A stretch of 35,276 bases of DNA from Kosakonia sacchari (GTDB taxonomy: Bacteria; Pseudomonadota; Gammaproteobacteria; Enterobacterales; Enterobacteriaceae). A program made the position numbers and the translations under genes. Each line of letters begins with the position of its first letter. Position 1 is the first letter of the stretch. The notes under the pieces are model-generated. The model was not told the origin of the DNA and searched no databases. It saw nothing but the letters and a program-made list of their open reading frames with translations. The stretch is taken from positions 34,152 through 69,427 of the forward strand of contig FOAY01000021.1 in the NCBI GenBank assembly GCA_900109485.1, given 5' to 3'. Of this stretch, positions 17,841 through 27,513 are shown piece by piece.

Positions 17841-18828
17841 ACTCTTCTTCGTTGCCGCCCTCTTCATAAGGGCCAAAAGGTTTCGCGGGTAGCACGATGT
17901 AAATCCCTTCGAAAATCGCGCCCAGCTTACCCTCGCCAAACAGCTCAACCTGAAGCTGAACGCGCGCTTTACGCCCGCGCGCCAGGCGATCAAGATCGCC
18001 GCTTAGTGAGCCGAGATCGGCAATCGCGCTGGGTTTACCTTTAATTGGCGTGCTGTATCGAATGTGCGCATCAGCCAGAATAATGGTGCCGCCGAGATGG
18101 CGTTCGCGCAGCATCAGCCAGATCAATCCCCAGCCAGTCAGCGTGCCCAGCGAAAACAGGCTGCCGGCAAACAGCGTATGATGCGGGTTCTGGTTACCGG
18201 TCTCCGGCATGGTAGTGATAAATTTCTGCCCGGTGTACTGCTGAATACGCACGCCCATCTTTTCGCTCAGCGGAATATGCTCGTACCAGGCTTGCTGTAG
18301 CTGCCCGCACCAGTCGCCGCGATGCAGAATATCGTCCAGCGTGGCCACGGGTTTGATCATCAAAAAATGGCGCACCGGCGTCGTTTGCGGCGCGGTGATC
18401 TCCCCTTCATTGATAAACCCGAGCTTGGCAAAAAACTCTACGGCATCTTCGCGGGCGCTACAGGTCACCCGCTTCACCCCTTCCTGGCGAGCAACGGATT
18501 CCAGCGTCATCGCCATCAGCGTACCCAGCCCTTTATCCTGCACAGAAGGGTGCACGGCCATAAAACGGATCGAGGCTTCATTGTCGGCGTTGATATACAG
18601 CCTGCCGACCGCCACCATATTGCCCTCTTCATCAACCACCATCTGGTGATGCGCCATTGCATCCCATGCATCGCGTTCGGAACCTTTTGGCTGATGCAGG
18701 GGTTTGCGCAGCATTTCCCAGCGGAACTGGTAATAACGCTCTAACTCTTCTTCAGTCTGCGGTACGCGGAGGTGATACATAGCGGTGTTCTCTCTTGTGA
18801 CTCTGGGCCACGCCGCAAGCTGGCTCAT
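17839..18828 (-). CDS. fabY: Acyltransferase FabY (GNAT plus thioesterase-fold domains)
   Basis: 329 residues when started at 18828, equal to E. coli FabY (YiiD); the open frame extends further upstream but those codons overlap dtd. The N-terminal GNAT domain (about 20-155) has the acyl-CoA loop QDKGLG (97-102). The C-terminal half is the YiiD-type hotdog/thioesterase domain ([34 protein letters not shown]). In E. coli it is linked to initiation of fatty-acid synthesis independent of FabH. It starts at an ATGA overlap with dtd and is the last gene of yihX-yihY-dtd-fabY. The C-terminus is acidic (EEGGNEEE). Confidence 0.94.
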   Translation of the reverse strand: MSQLAAWPRVTRENTAMYHLRVPQTEEELERYYQFRWEMLRKPLHQPKGSERDAWDAMAHHQMVVDEEGNMVAVGRLYINADNEASIRFMAVHPSVQDKGLGTLMAMTLESVARQEGVKRVTCSAREDAVEFFAKLGFINEGEITAPQTTPVRHFLMIKPVATLDDILHRGDWCGQLQQAWYEHIPLSEKMGVRIQQYTGQKFITTMPETGNQNPHHTLFAGSLFSLGTLTGWGLIWLMLRERHLGGTIILADAHIRYSTPIKGKPSAIADLGSLSGDLDRLARGRKARVQLQVELFGEGKLGAIFEGIYIVLPAKPFGPYEEGGNEEE

Positions 18829-19262
18829 ATCTGCAACCAGAATGTGACAGGACCATCGTTGACCAGCGAAACCTGCATATCGGCAGCGAATCGCCCGGTT
18901 TGCGTTTCCATCTGCTGGCTGCGGCAACGTTCAACAAAGTAGTTATACAGCGCTTCCGCTTTATCCGGCGCGGCGCCTCTGGAAAACCCAGGACGCATGC
19001 CGCGTTCGGTATCCGCCGCCAGCGTAAATTGCGACACCACCAGCACGCTCCCACCCGCCTGCTGGACGTTAAGATTCATTTTTCCTTCAGCGTCGCTAAA
19101 AATGCGATACCCCAGCACTCGCTCGCACAGGCGGTTCGCTTTTTGTTCATCGTCTTCCCTTTCGACCCCTAACAACACTAAAAGTCCCGGACCAATTTCG
19201 CCCGTCACCTCGCCCGCCACGCTAACGCTTGCGCGGGAAACACGTTGAATTAATGCAATCAT
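18825..19262 (-). CDS. dtd: D-aminoacyl-tRNA deacylase
   Basis: 145 residues, the standard length. The two active-site signatures are present: SQFTLAAD (about 77-84) and the C-terminal GPVTFWL with its cross-subunit Gly-cisPro. It removes D-amino acids (and glycine from tRNA-Ala) mischarged onto tRNA, in the cytoplasm, as a homodimer. It overlaps both neighbours by 4 bases (ATGA), so translation is coupled with yihY upstream and fabY downstream. Confidence 0.97.
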   Translation of the reverse strand: MIALIQRVSRASVSVAGEVTGEIGPGLLVLLGVEREDDEQKANRLCERVLGYRIFSDAEGKMNLNVQQAGGSVLVVSQFTLAADTERGMRPGFSRGAAPDKAEALYNYFVERCRSQQMETQTGRFAADMQVSLVNDGPVTFWLQI

Positions 19263-20131
19263 GGTTGGTCTGCTTCTTCTTGCTGTGCGGCTATTTTGAG
19301 TTTTCGGTATTCACCGAGAGTGACAGTTATTTCTGCACCTAGCAAGACGATACACCAGGTCCAGTAGACCCAGAGGAACAAAATCGGGATGACAGCCAGC
19401 ACGCCATAAATAAGCTGGTAGGAAGGGAACATAGTGATATAGAGGCCAAAGACTTTCTTGCCCAATTCGAACAACAGCGCCGCGACAAAGGCACCGATAA
19501 TAGCGTCGCGGTTAGGCACCCGCGTCGTGGGTACAATGCTGTAAAGCAGCCAGAAAGAGAGCCAGGATAAAATCAGCGGGAAAATCCGCAGCACATCATC
19601 AATCATGCTGTTCAGTTCACTGGCCCAGCGCAGCGACAGCAAATAGGAACTAATGGCAAGGCTGGCGCCCGCCAGTAGCGGCCCAAGCGTGAGGATCATC
19701 CAGTACACCGCAAATGAGTAAACATGCGGGCGTATCCGAGTGCTGCGCCAGATGGTGTTCAGCGCCGTATCAATGGAGTACATCAACAGCAGCGATGTCA
19801 CGATCAGCCCACACGCACCGACAGCGGTCATTTTGGTGGAGTTCGCCACAAACTGCTCAATATAGTTCTGAATCACATCGCCGGTTGCCGGGATGAAATT
19901 GGCAAACACAAAATGACGTAGCTGAATGCTGATTTCAGAAAACATTGGAAATGCAGCAAACAGCGCGACTATCACGGCGAGCAGCGGCACCAACGAGAGC
20001 AACGAGACGTAAGCGAGGTTCCCCGCCAGCGTCGTCATATGATCTTCATCGATGCGCTGCCAGAGCAGTTTCAACCATGACCACAATGCACGCGCGCGAT
20101 GTCTGGCATGCTGCCGAACGTTTTTTAGCAT
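19259..20131 (-). CDS. yihY: YihY/BrkB-family inner-membrane protein
   Basis: 290 residues, as in E. coli YihY. About six membrane helices: near 40-62, 95-118, 138-160, 180-200, 210-235 and 245-270. Family motifs include [17 protein letters not shown] near the start and the [20 protein letters not shown] stretch. The family was once called RNase BN by mistake; its function is not established. It overlaps yihX by 7 bases and dtd by 4. Confidence 0.94.
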   Translation of the reverse strand: MLKNVRQHARHRARALWSWLKLLWQRIDEDHMTTLAGNLAYVSLLSLVPLLAVIVALFAAFPMFSEISIQLRHFVFANFIPATGDVIQNYIEQFVANSTKMTAVGACGLIVTSLLLMYSIDTALNTIWRSTRIRPHVYSFAVYWMILTLGPLLAGASLAISSYLLSLRWASELNSMIDDVLRIFPLILSWLSFWLLYSIVPTTRVPNRDAIIGAFVAALLFELGKKVFGLYITMFPSYQLIYGVLAVIPILFLWVYWTWCIVLLGAEITVTLGEYRKLKIAAQQEEADQP

Positions 20132-20724
20132 AACTGCTTCGCGAAATAATCGGGGATCGTCGTTTTGCCCGTCACCAGAATACTGGTAATACCCAACTGT
20201 TCTGCACCCGCGATATTGTCAGCATTGTCATCGAAAAAAACGGCATCGTCGGCAGAAAAACCTTCAAGTGATAATACTTGCTGATAAATGCGCGCTTCGG
20301 GCTTACGCATTCCCATTTCCTGGGAAAGATAGATATGGTCGGCAGCAGCCTGGATTTCGGGATATTGCTCCGGCCAGTAAGTGGTATGCAGGCGGTTGGT
20401 ATTCGACAAAACCACCACGCGATGCCCCTGCGCGCGCAACTTGTGCATGATGTCGATAACGTCGCTACGCAGAGCGACAAACACCGCCTGCCAGCCGGTG
20501 GAAAATTGCTCGTAGCTCAGCGGCATTTCCATCTCTTCACACAGCGCTTTGGCAAAATCTTCGTCGCTGATCTCACCGCGCTCGTGCTGATGAAAAGCTT
20601 CGCCCATGGTGAAGCTCTGCTTCAAATTCGCCAGCGGCACACGGCTGAAATCACTCCAGGCACCCAGCACCCGGTTGAAGTCGATATCGACAATCACATT
20701 ACCTAAATCAAAGATATAGAGCAT
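20125..20724 (-). CDS. yihX: Alpha-D-glucose-1-phosphate phosphatase YihX (HAD family)
   Basis: 199 residues, the length of E. coli YihX. HAD motifs: I, FDLGNV with nucleophile D6 (the usual second Asp is Gly8, as in other DLGNV members); II, VVLSNTN; III, the Lys of [20 protein letters not shown]. It hydrolyses glucose-1-phosphate in the cytoplasm. It has a strong ribosome site (AAGGAGAG) and is the first gene of the yihX-yihY-dtd-fabY operon. Confidence 0.96.
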   Translation of the reverse strand: MLYIFDLGNVIVDIDFNRVLGAWSDFSRVPLANLKQSFTMGEAFHQHERGEISDEDFAKALCEEMEMPLSYEQFSTGWQAVFVALRSDVIDIMHKLRAQGHRVVVLSNTNRLHTTYWPEQYPEIQAAADHIYLSQEMGMRKPEARIYQQVLSLEGFSADDAVFFDDNADNIAGAEQLGITSILVTGKTTIPDYFAKQLC

Positions 20725-20806
20725 TTCTCTCTCCTTGCCAGCCGTGGAGAGTTAACTGTAGCGGTAAAGTGTGAAATTGAATAGTTTGCCGTCTCACATG
20801 CGGGCA

Positions 20807-20838
20807 TAAAAAAAGCCGCTGAATATCAGCGGCTTTTT
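20807..20838. terminator. Bidirectional terminator between typA and yihX
   Basis: GCCGCTGA (20815-20822) and TCAGCGGC (20826-20833) form a perfect stem with an ATA loop. There is an A run on the left (20808-20814) and a T run on the right (20834-20838). On the minus strand it ends typA just after its stop codon. Confidence 0.92.
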
Positions 20839-20857
20839 CACGGAGAAAGAGGAGAAA

Positions 20858-22681
20858 TTACTCTTCTTTTGCACCGCGCATTGCGCGTTTACGATCGTTT
20901 TCCGTCAGGTGACGTTTACGAATACGGATAGACAGCGGGGTCACTTCTACCAGTTCGTCGTCATCGATGAACTCCAGAGCCTGCTCCAGGGTCATCTTAA
21001 TCGGCGGAACCAGAACCGTTGCTTCGTCCGTACCGGACGCACGCATGTTGGTCAGTTTCTTACCGGTCAGGCAGTTTACCGTCAGGTCGTTAGAACGGCT
21101 ATGAATACCGATGATCTGGCCTTCATAAACTTCCGCACCGTGACCAAGGAACAGCTTACCGCGATCCTGCAAACCGAACAGCGCGAACGCTACCGCTTTA
21201 CCCTGACCGTTAGAGATCAGTACGCCGTTGTTACGCTGGCCAACTTCGCCCGGACGAACATCGTCGTAGTGGCTGAAGGTGGAGTACAGCAGACCGGTAC
21301 CGGAAGTCATGGTCATGAACTCAGAACGGAAGCCGATCAGGCCACGGCTTGGGATCACGTAGTCGAGACGTACGCGGCCTTTGCCATCCGGATTCATGTT
21401 TTTCAGGTCGCCTTTACGCTCGCCCAGCGCCTGCATGACAGAACCCTGGTGCTGCTCTTCAACGTCCAGCGTCACGTTTTCAAACGGTTCCTGGCGACGG
21501 CCGTCGATTTCACGGAAGATAACTTTCGGACGGGAAACCGCCATCTCGAAACCTTCACGACGCATGTTCTCGATCAGAACAGACAGGTGCAGCTCACCAC
21601 GACCGGAAACGCGGAATGCATCAGCGTCTTCGGTTTCTTCAACGCGCAGCGCAACGTTGTGCACCAGCTCTTTGTTCAGGCGGTCAAGGATCTGACGTGA
21701 AGTCACGTACTTACCTTCTTTACCACAGAACGGAGAGGTGTTGACGTTGAAGAACATAGTTACGGTCGGCTCATCAACAGACAGTGCCGGCAGCGCTTCC
21801 ACATTCTGCGGGTCGCAGATGGTGTCAGAGATGTTCAGTTCGCCCAGACCGGTGATCGCGATGATATCGCCGGCTTCGGCGATTTCGCTGTCGATACGTT
21901 CCAGACCCAGGTGGGTCAGCACTTTACCGACTTTACCGTTGCGGGTTTTGCCTTCGCTATCAATGATAGTAACCTGCTGGTTCGGCTTCACTTTACCGCG
22001 TTTGATACGACCAATGCCGATAACACCAACGTAGTTGTTGTAGTCGAGCTGAGAGATCTGCATTTGCAGGGTCCCGTCGAGATCGACGTTCGGTGCCGGT
22101 ACATGGTCAACAATCGCCTGATACAGCGGGGTCATGTCTTCAGCCATGTCTTCGTGGTCCATACCCGCGATACCGTTCAACGCAGAAGCGTAAACGATCG
22201 GGAAGTCCAGCTGTTCGTCGGTCGCGTCGAGGTTAACGAACAGGTCGAAGACCTGATCAACAACCCAGTCCGGACGCGCGCCAGGACGGTCAACTTTGTT
22301 GATTACCACAATCGGCTTGAGGCCATGGGCAAATGCTTTTTTGGTCACGAAGCGCGTTTGCGGCATCGGGCCGTCAAACGCATCAACCACCAGCAGCACG
22401 GAATCGACCATGGACATCACACGCTCAACTTCACCACCGAAGTCGGCGTGCCCAGGGGTATCAACGATGTTGATACGGTAATCATTCCATTTGATAGCGG
22501 TGTTTTTCGCGAGGATGGTAATCCCACGCTCTTTCTCCAAATCGTTGGAGTCCATCACACGCTCTTGAGTTTCAGCACGTTCGTCGAACGTACCGGATTG
22601 CTGCAGCAGCTTGTCAACCAGGGTTGTTTTACCATGGTCAACGTGAGCAATGATGGCGATGTTACGCAGATTTTCGATCAC
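20858..22681 (-). CDS. typA: Ribosome-dependent GTPase TypA/BipA
   Basis: 607 residues, the E. coli length. G1 AHVDHGKT (12-19), switch I RGITI (52-56), G3 DTPGH (74-78), G4 NKVD (128-131), then EF-G-like domains II, III and V and the BipA-specific C-terminal domain ending in a basic stretch ([16 protein letters not shown]). The start is GTG at 22681 with GAGG upstream. It binds 70S ribosomes in an EF-G-like position and assists 50S assembly and growth at low temperature or under stress. It is divergent from glnA. Confidence 0.97.
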   Translation of the reverse strand: MIENLRNIAIIAHVDHGKTTLVDKLLQQSGTFDERAETQERVMDSNDLEKERGITILAKNTAIKWNDYRINIVDTPGHADFGGEVERVMSMVDSVLLVVDAFDGPMPQTRFVTKKAFAHGLKPIVVINKVDRPGARPDWVVDQVFDLFVNLDATDEQLDFPIVYASALNGIAGMDHEDMAEDMTPLYQAIVDHVPAPNVDLDGTLQMQISQLDYNNYVGVIGIGRIKRGKVKPNQQVTIIDSEGKTRNGKVGKVLTHLGLERIDSEIAEAGDIIAITGLGELNISDTICDPQNVEALPALSVDEPTVTMFFNVNTSPFCGKEGKYVTSRQILDRLNKELVHNVALRVEETEDADAFRVSGRGELHLSVLIENMRREGFEMAVSRPKVIFREIDGRRQEPFENVTLDVEEQHQGSVMQALGERKGDLKNMNPDGKGRVRLDYVIPSRGLIGFRSEFMTMTSGTGLLYSTFSHYDDVRPGEVGQRNNGVLISNGQGKAVAFALFGLQDRGKLFLGHGAEVYEGQIIGIHSRSNDLTVNCLTGKKLTNMRASGTDEATVLVPPIKMTLEQALEFIDDDELVEVTPLSIRIRKRHLTENDRKRAMRGAKEE

Positions 22682-22713
22682 AACTTTGCCTCAGGCATTA
22701 GAAATAGCGCGTT

Positions 22714-22741
22714 ATTGTACACGTATTAATCGAAGGACAAA
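22714..22741 (-). promoter_or_regulatory. Candidate typA promoter
   Basis: On the minus strand, TTTGTC (22736-22741) and TACAAT (22714-22719) are 16 bases apart. The -10 has an extended TG just upstream (TGTACAAT). It lies about 35 bases before the GTG start. Confidence 0.55.
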
Positions 22742-22787
22742 ACAGGATCACAAACATCCTCCGCAAACAAGTATTGCAGAGTTGCTT

Positions 22788-22981
22788 TGTGATCGCTTTC
22801 ACGGAGCGTTAAAAGGGCCGCTAACAAAAAATTGCACCAATAAGGTGCTTAATGTTCACATGAAAGCACTATATTGGTGCAATTTAACCATCATGGTGCA
22901 GCCCTTTTGCACTATACCGGGCATAATAACGCCTTTTGAGGGGCATTTAAAAGTTGGCATAGATTTCGCTTTATCTATTTT
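22788..22981 (+). promoter_or_regulatory. glnA regulatory region: CRP site, NtrC enhancers and sigma-54 promoter
   Basis: CRP site TGTGA-N6-TCACG at 22788-22803, as for glnAp1. NtrC site 1, TGCACCAATAAGGTGC (22833-22848), and site 2, GCACTATATTGGTGC (22866-22880), are followed by weaker copies near 22887-22900 and 22905-22918. The sigma-54 promoter TTGGCATAGATTTCGCT has GG at 22956-22957 and GC at 22968-22969, exactly 10 bases apart, giving a start near 22981. The centres of sites 1 and 2 then fall near -140 and -108, as known for E. coli glnAp2. Activated by phosphorylated NtrC under nitrogen limitation. Confidence 0.92.
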
Positions 22982-23062
22982 ACGGCAACTACGCCAGGTT
23001 TCACGCAGTATTTGAAGACCTCGTTACCACGACGACAATGACAAATCCGGGAGAGTTTAAGT

Positions 23063-24472
23063 ATGTCCGCTGAACACGTTTTGACGATGCTGAATGAGCA
23101 CGAAGTGAAGTTTGTTGATCTGCGCTTCACCGATACCAAAGGTAAAGAACAGCACGTCACTATCCCAGCCCATCAGGTTAATGCTGACTTCTTTGAAGAA
23201 GGCAAAATGTTTGATGGTTCTTCGATTGGTGGCTGGAAAGGCATCAACGAATCAGACATGGTGCTGATGCCGGACGCGACTACCGCTGTCATTGACCCGT
23301 TCTACGAAGAAACAACGCTGATCATCCGTTGCGATATCCTCGAACCAGGCACCATGCAGGGTTACGATCGCGACCCGCGTTCCATCGCGAAACGCGCTGA
23401 AGAGTACCTGCGTTCTACCGGTCTGGCAGACACCGTTCTGTTTGGGCCAGAGCCGGAATTCTTCCTGTTTGACGACGTTCGTTTCGGCAGCTCTATTTCC
23501 GGTTCCAGCGTTGCTATCGATGATATCGAAGGCGCATGGAACACCTCCACCAAATACGAAGGTGGTAACAAAGGTCACCGTCCGGCTGTTAAAGGCGGTT
23601 ACTTCCCGGTTCCGCCGGTTGATTCATCACAGGATCTGCGTTCCACCATGTGTCTGGTGATGGAAGAGATGGGCCTGGTTGTTGAAGCTCACCACCACGA
23701 AGTGGCAACTGCTGGTCAGAACGAAGTGGCTACCCGCTTCAACACCATGACCAAAAAAGCGGACGAAATTCAGATCTACAAATATGTGGTACATAACGTT
23801 GCTCACCGCTTCGGTAAAACCGCGACCTTTATGCCGAAACCGATGTTCGGTGATAACGGTTCCGGTATGCACTGCCACATGTCCCTGTCCAAGAACGGTA
23901 CTAACCTGTTCTCTGGCGACAAATACGCAGGCCTGTCTGAAATGGCGCTGTACTACATCGGCGGCGTAATCAAACACGCTAAAGCTATCAACGCCCTGTC
24001 TAACCCGACCACCAACTCCTACAAACGTCTGGTCCCGGGTTACGAAGCGCCGGTAATGCTGGCTTACTCTGCCCGTAACCGTTCTGCTTCTATCCGTATT
24101 CCGGTCGTTGCCTCTCCGAAAGCACGTCGTATCGAAGTGCGCTTCCCGGATCCGGCGGCTAACCCGTACCTGTGCTTCGCAGCACTGATGATGGCCGGTC
24201 TGGATGGTATTAAAAACAAAATCCACCCGGGCGAAGCAATGGACAAAAACCTGTATGACCTGCCGCCGGAAGAAGCGAAAGAGATCCCGCAGGTTGCAGG
24301 CTCTCTGGAAGAAGCGCTCAACGCGCTGGATGCTGACCGCGAGTTCCTGACAGCCGGTGGCGTGTTCACCGACGACGCTATCGATGCTTACATCGCGCTG
24401 CGTCTGGAAGAGAACGACCGCGTTCGCATGACGCCGCACCCGGTAGAGTTCGAACTGTATTACAGCGTTTAA
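23063..24472 (+). CDS. glnA: Glutamine synthetase type I
   Basis: 469 residues, the E. coli length. The beta-grasp N-terminal domain ([14 protein letters not shown]) is followed by the catalytic barrel with [18 protein letters not shown] and [11 protein letters not shown]. The adenylylation site is Y398 counting the initiator Met (NLYDLPPEE), that is Tyr397 of the mature enzyme. The dodecamer joins ammonia and glutamate with ATP. Regulated by adenylylation through GlnE and PII, and by NtrC at the promoter described above. glnL and glnG follow after a terminator and a second promoter. Confidence 0.99.
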   Translation: MSAEHVLTMLNEHEVKFVDLRFTDTKGKEQHVTIPAHQVNADFFEEGKMFDGSSIGGWKGINESDMVLMPDATTAVIDPFYEETTLIIRCDILEPGTMQGYDRDPRSIAKRAEEYLRSTGLADTVLFGPEPEFFLFDDVRFGSSISGSSVAIDDIEGAWNTSTKYEGGNKGHRPAVKGGYFPVPPVDSSQDLRSTMCLVMEEMGLVVEAHHHEVATAGQNEVATRFNTMTKKADEIQIYKYVVHNVAHRFGKTATFMPKPMFGDNGSGMHCHMSLSKNGTNLFSGDKYAGLSEMALYYIGGVIKHAKAINALSNPTTNSYKRLVPGYEAPVMLAYSARNRSASIRIPVVASPKARRIEVRFPDPAANPYLCFAALMMAGLDGIKNKIHPGEAMDKNLYDLPPEEAKEIPQVAGSLEEALNALDADREFLTAGGVFTDDAIDAYIALRLEENDRVRMTPHPVEFELYYSV

Positions 24473-24650
24473 TAAATTAAATACTCGGCGGATTTCTTGT
24501 CGTAGCAAGGCGGCAACTGAGCGAATCCCCGGGAGCATAGATAACTATGTGACCGGGGTGAGCGAAGGCAGCCAACGCAGCAACGGCGAGAAAGACGCCA
24601 GAGGATTTGTTGCCGTGGAACTTTTAGCCCATCCCTGGATGGGCTTTTTT
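24473..24650 (+). ncRNA. glnZ: glnA 3' UTR, GlnZ sRNA region (boundaries uncertain)
   Basis: In E. coli and Salmonella the 3' UTR of glnA yields the Hfq-dependent sRNA GlnZ, ending at the glnA terminator. Here the 178-base 3' UTR ends in an Hfq-type terminator (24627-24650). It contains a strong hairpin, CCCCGG/CCGGGG (24527-24532 with 24553-24558), with inner CATAG/CTATG (24536-24540 with 24545-24549). The stretch 24559-24626 would be the unpaired segment before the terminator. Position is well supported; the processed 5' end and seed region are not known here, and the sequence differs from what I remember of E. coli GlnZ. Confidence 0.6.
24627..24650 (+). terminator. glnA/GlnZ intrinsic terminator
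   Basis: GCCCATC (24627-24633) pairs with GATGGGC (24638-24644), followed by six T. A long U tail fits an Hfq-binding 3' end. Confidence 0.93.
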
Positions 24651-24695
24651 CTCCACCAACACTCTGTTCTGACGCATTTTTTACCTATAAAAAGC

Positions 24696-24717
24696 TATAC
24701 TGCACTAAATTAGTGCA
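24696..24717 (+). promoter_or_regulatory. glnL promoter and NtrC operator
   Basis: A -10 element TATACT (24696-24701) is overlapped at its end by a perfect palindrome TGCACTAAATTAGTGCA (24701-24717), an NtrC site. In E. coli NtrC represses glnLp here, giving low basal NtrBC levels. The -35 is not clear. Confidence 0.85.
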
Positions 24718-24737
24718 TATCTCCGGGAGACTGCTAA

Positions 24738-25787
24738 ATGGCAAGCGGCGCGCTGCCCGATGCTGGGCAGATCCTCAATTCTTTGATCAACAGTATTTTA
24801 CTGGTTGATGACGAACTGGCGGTGCATTACGCCAACCCTGCGGCACAGCAATTGCTGGCGCAGAGCTCGCGTAAATTATTCGGCACACCGCTGCCTGAAC
24901 TGCTGAGCTATTTTTCACTGAATATCGATTTGATGCGTGAAAGTTTGCATGCAGGTCAGGGATTTACCGATAACGAAGTGACTCTTGTGATCGACGGCCG
25001 CTCACATATTTTGTCGCTGACGGCGCAACGTTTACCGGACGGTTTAGTCCTGCTGGAAATGGCGCCAATGGATAATCAGCGACGTCTGAGCCAGGAACAA
25101 TTGCAGCACGCCCAACAGGTGGCTGCGCGTGATCTGGTGCGTGGACTGGCGCATGAAATCAAAAACCCGCTTGGCGGGTTACGCGGTGCGGCGCAACTGC
25201 TGAGCAAAGCGCTGCCCGATCCGGCGCTAATGGAATACACCAAAGTCATTATTGAGCAGGCCGACCGTCTGCGAAATCTGGTGGATCGTCTGTTAGGCCC
25301 ACAGCAGCCGGGAATGCATGTTACCGAAAGCATTCACAAAGTTGCCGAACGCGTGGTGAAACTGGTGTCGATGGAACTGCCGGAGAACGTAACGCTGGTT
25401 CGCGATTACGATCCGAGTTTGCCGGAGTTGGCCCACGATCCAGACCAAATTGAGCAGGTTTTACTGAATATCGTCCGCAACGCTTTGCAGGCGCTGGGGC
25501 CGGAAGGGGGCGAAATTATTCTGCGTACCCGTACCGCCTTCCAGTTAACGCTGCACGGAATTCGCTATCGCCTCGCGGCGAGAATAGATGTGGAAGATAA
25601 CGGCCCAGGTATTCCGTCGCATCTCCAGGATACGCTGTTCTATCCCATGGTGAGCGGGCGTGAGGGCGGCACCGGGCTGGGATTATCTATCGCACGCAGT
25701 TTGATTGATCAACATTCTGGCAAAATTGAATTCACCAGTTGGCCAGGTCATACCGAATTCTCGGTATTTCTGCCTATTCGGAAGTAG
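24738..25787 (+). CDS. glnL: Nitrogen sensor histidine kinase/phosphatase NtrB
   Basis: 349 residues, as in E. coli. An N-terminal PAS domain (about 10-110) is followed by a DHp helix with phospho-accepting H139 in [11 protein letters not shown], then the ATPase domain with the N box ([10 protein letters not shown]), G1 ([10 protein letters not shown]) and G2 ([10 protein letters not shown]). It is cytoplasmic, with no membrane segment. It phosphorylates NtrC when nitrogen is limiting, and with PII bound it dephosphorylates it. Ribosome site GGGAG. glnG starts 9 bases after its stop. Confidence 0.98.
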   Translation: MASGALPDAGQILNSLINSILLVDDELAVHYANPAAQQLLAQSSRKLFGTPLPELLSYFSLNIDLMRESLHAGQGFTDNEVTLVIDGRSHILSLTAQRLPDGLVLLEMAPMDNQRRLSQEQLQHAQQVAARDLVRGLAHEIKNPLGGLRGAAQLLSKALPDPALMEYTKVIIEQADRLRNLVDRLLGPQQPGMHVTESIHKVAERVVKLVSMELPENVTLVRDYDPSLPELAHDPDQIEQVLLNIVRNALQALGPEGGEIILRTRTAFQLTLHGIRYRLAARIDVEDNGPGIPSHLQDTLFYPMVSGREGGTGLGLSIARSLIDQHSGKIEFTSWPGHTEFSVFLPIRK

Positions 25788-25795
25788 AGGTGTTT

Positions 25796-27205
25796 ATGCA
25801 ACGAGGGATAGTCTGGATCGTTGATGACGATAGCTCCATCCGTTGGGTGCTGGAACGCGCGCTCAGCGGGGCAGGCTTGAGTTGTACAACATTTGAAAGT
25901 GCCAATGAAGTGCTTGATGCGCTCACCACCAAAACCCCGGATGTACTGCTTTCCGATATTCGTATGCCAGGGATGGATGGACTTGCACTGTTAAAACAGA
26001 TCAAACAGCGCCATCCAATGCTTCCGGTCATCATTATGACCGCGCATTCCGATCTGGATGCGGCGGTAAGCGCTTATCAGCAAGGGGCATTTGATTATCT
26101 GCCCAAACCTTTTGATATCGATGAAGCCGTCGCGCTGGTTGAACGTGCGATCAGCCATTATCAGGAACAGCAGCAGCCGCGCAATATACAGGCCAGCGGC
26201 CCGACCACCGATATTATCGGCGAAGCGCCGGCGATGCAGGATGTGTTTCGCATTATCGGCCGCCTGTCGCGCTCGTCGATTAGCGTCCTGATTAACGGTG
26301 AATCAGGGACCGGTAAAGAACTGGTGGCGCATGCGCTGCATCGCCATAGCCCGCGAGTGAAAGCGCCGTTTATCGCTCTGAATATGGCGGCAATTCCCAA
26401 AGATCTGATTGAATCAGAACTGTTTGGCCACGAGAAAGGTGCCTTTACCGGTGCGAACACCATCCGCCAGGGGCGTTTTGAACAGGCCGATGGCGGGACG
26501 CTGTTTCTCGACGAGATTGGCGACATGCCGCTGGATGTGCAAACCCGTTTGTTGCGCGTGCTGGCCGATGGTCAGTTCTATCGTGTCGGCGGCTACGCGC
26601 CGGTAAAGGTTGATGTGCGCATTATTGCGGCGACGCACCAGAATCTGGAGCTGCGCGTTCAGGAAGGCAAATTCCGTGAGGACTTGTTCCACCGGTTGAA
26701 CGTTATTCGCGTCCACTTGCCGCCGCTGCGCGAACGCCGGGAGGACATTCCTCGCCTTGCACGTCATTTCCTGCAGGTCGCGGCACGCGAACTGGGCGTG
26801 GAAGCCAAACAGCTGCATCCGGAAACCGAAGCAGCGCTCACGCGTCTGGCCTGGCCGGGTAACGTACGTCAGCTTGAAAACACCTGTCGCTGGTTAACGG
26901 TGATGGCTGCGGGCCAGGAAGTACTGATCCAGGATCTGCCCAGTGAACTGTTTGAAACCACGGTGCCGGACAGCCCGTCGCAGAGTTTGCCTGACAGTTG
27001 GGCAACGCTGCTGGCGCAGTGGGCCGATCGGGCATTGCGTTCCGGACATCAAAACCTGCTTTCTGAAGCGCAACCGGAGATGGAACGGACATTGCTGACC
27101 ACCGCGCTGCGCCATACTCAGGGGCATAAACAGGAAGCGGCGCGCTTGCTTGGCTGGGGACGTAATACCCTGACACGCAAGTTGAAAGAGCTGGGAATGG
27201 AGTAA
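25796..27205 (+). CDS. glnG: Nitrogen response regulator NtrC (sigma-54 activator)
   Basis: 469 residues from the ATG at 25796, which has GAGG upstream; the open frame extends into glnL but that part is not coding for NtrC. Receiver domain with D54 (SDIRMPG) and acidic pocket DDD near residue 11. AAA+ domain with Walker A GESGTGKE, the sigma-54-contact loop GAFTGA and Walker B GGTLFLDEIGD. Fis-type helix-turn-helix at the end (KQEAARLLGWGRNTLTRKLKEL). It binds the sites upstream of glnA and over glnL found in this window. Confidence 0.98.
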   Translation: MQRGIVWIVDDDSSIRWVLERALSGAGLSCTTFESANEVLDALTTKTPDVLLSDIRMPGMDGLALLKQIKQRHPMLPVIIMTAHSDLDAAVSAYQQGAFDYLPKPFDIDEAVALVERAISHYQEQQQPRNIQASGPTTDIIGEAPAMQDVFRIIGRLSRSSISVLINGESGTGKELVAHALHRHSPRVKAPFIALNMAAIPKDLIESELFGHEKGAFTGANTIRQGRFEQADGGTLFLDEIGDMPLDVQTRLLRVLADGQFYRVGGYAPVKVDVRIIAATHQNLELRVQEGKFREDLFHRLNVIRVHLPPLRERREDIPRLARHFLQVAARELGVEAKQLHPETEAALTRLAWPGNVRQLENTCRWLTVMAAGQEVLIQDLPSELFETTVPDSPSQSLPDSWATLLAQWADRALRSGHQNLLSEAQPEMERTLLTTALRHTQGHKQEAARLLGWGRNTLTRKLKELGME

Positions 27206-27261
27206 CGTGCGGGTGAAATGTAAATTATGAATCTCAGCCGCAAATTGACGCTATTTTGCGC

Positions 27262-27289
27262 TTTACTGTTTATCGCAGTGAAGTATGAT
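27262..27289 (+). promoter_or_regulatory. Candidate yshB promoter
   Basis: TTTACT (27262-27267) and TATGAT (27284-27289) with 16 bases between, giving a start near 27296 and a short 5' UTR containing the GGGGGAG ribosome site. A second possible -35, TTGACG, lies at 27245-27250. Confidence 0.5.
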
Positions 27290-27315
27290 CTTGCCCGTTC
27301 ACGGGGGAGTTCATG

Positions 27316-27438
27316 ATGCTGGAATCAATTATCAGTGTGGTCAGTGCGGGCGTCGAAGCTGGCGCATCTGCAAGCCACACACCGCAAACGGCCATCGCGG
27401 CTGTACTTTGCGCCGCGCTGGTTGGGCTGTTTAGCTAG
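27316..27438 (+). CDS. yshB: Small protein YshB
   Basis: 40 residues: MLESIISVVSAGVEAG at the start and HTPQTAIAAVLCAALVGLFS at the end, with a hydrophobic C-terminal segment (26-39). It corresponds to the 36-residue E. coli YshB at the same place between glnG and hemN. The second of two adjacent in-frame ATGs is chosen: it is 6 bases from GGAG and matches the E. coli N-terminus. Work in Salmonella links YshB to survival inside host cells; the molecular function is unknown. The C-terminal helix suggests membrane association. It has a few extra residues around positions 13-20. Confidence 0.9.
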   Translation: MLESIISVVSAGVEAGASASHTPQTAIAAVLCAALVGLFS

Positions 27439-27473
27439 TTTCGCTTGCCGCCGCCGCAAGGCGCTATGCGTTT

Positions 27474-27500
27474 CAGGCCAGTGGTTTTTGCCCTGGCCTG
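27474..27500. terminator. Hairpin between convergent yshB and hemN
   Basis: CAGGCCAG (27474-27481) pairs with CTGGCCTG (27493-27500) across an 11-base loop. There is no T tract on either side, so it is a weak terminator candidate for one or both genes. Confidence 0.45.
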
Positions 27501-27513
27501 ATAACGCTTTCAC

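Noticed and set aside
18829-18927. N-terminal extension of FabY to 362 residues
   Set aside because: The extra codons lie inside dtd. Starting at 18828 gives the E. coli length of 329 and the ATGA overlap.
20909-21700. Long plus-strand ORF opposite typA
   Set aside because: It lies entirely antisense to a conserved gene and reflects its codon bias; no ribosome site or recognisable product.
23627-24538. 303-codon minus-strand ORF opposite glnA
   Set aside because: Shadow of the highly biased glnA codons, with no recognisable domain.
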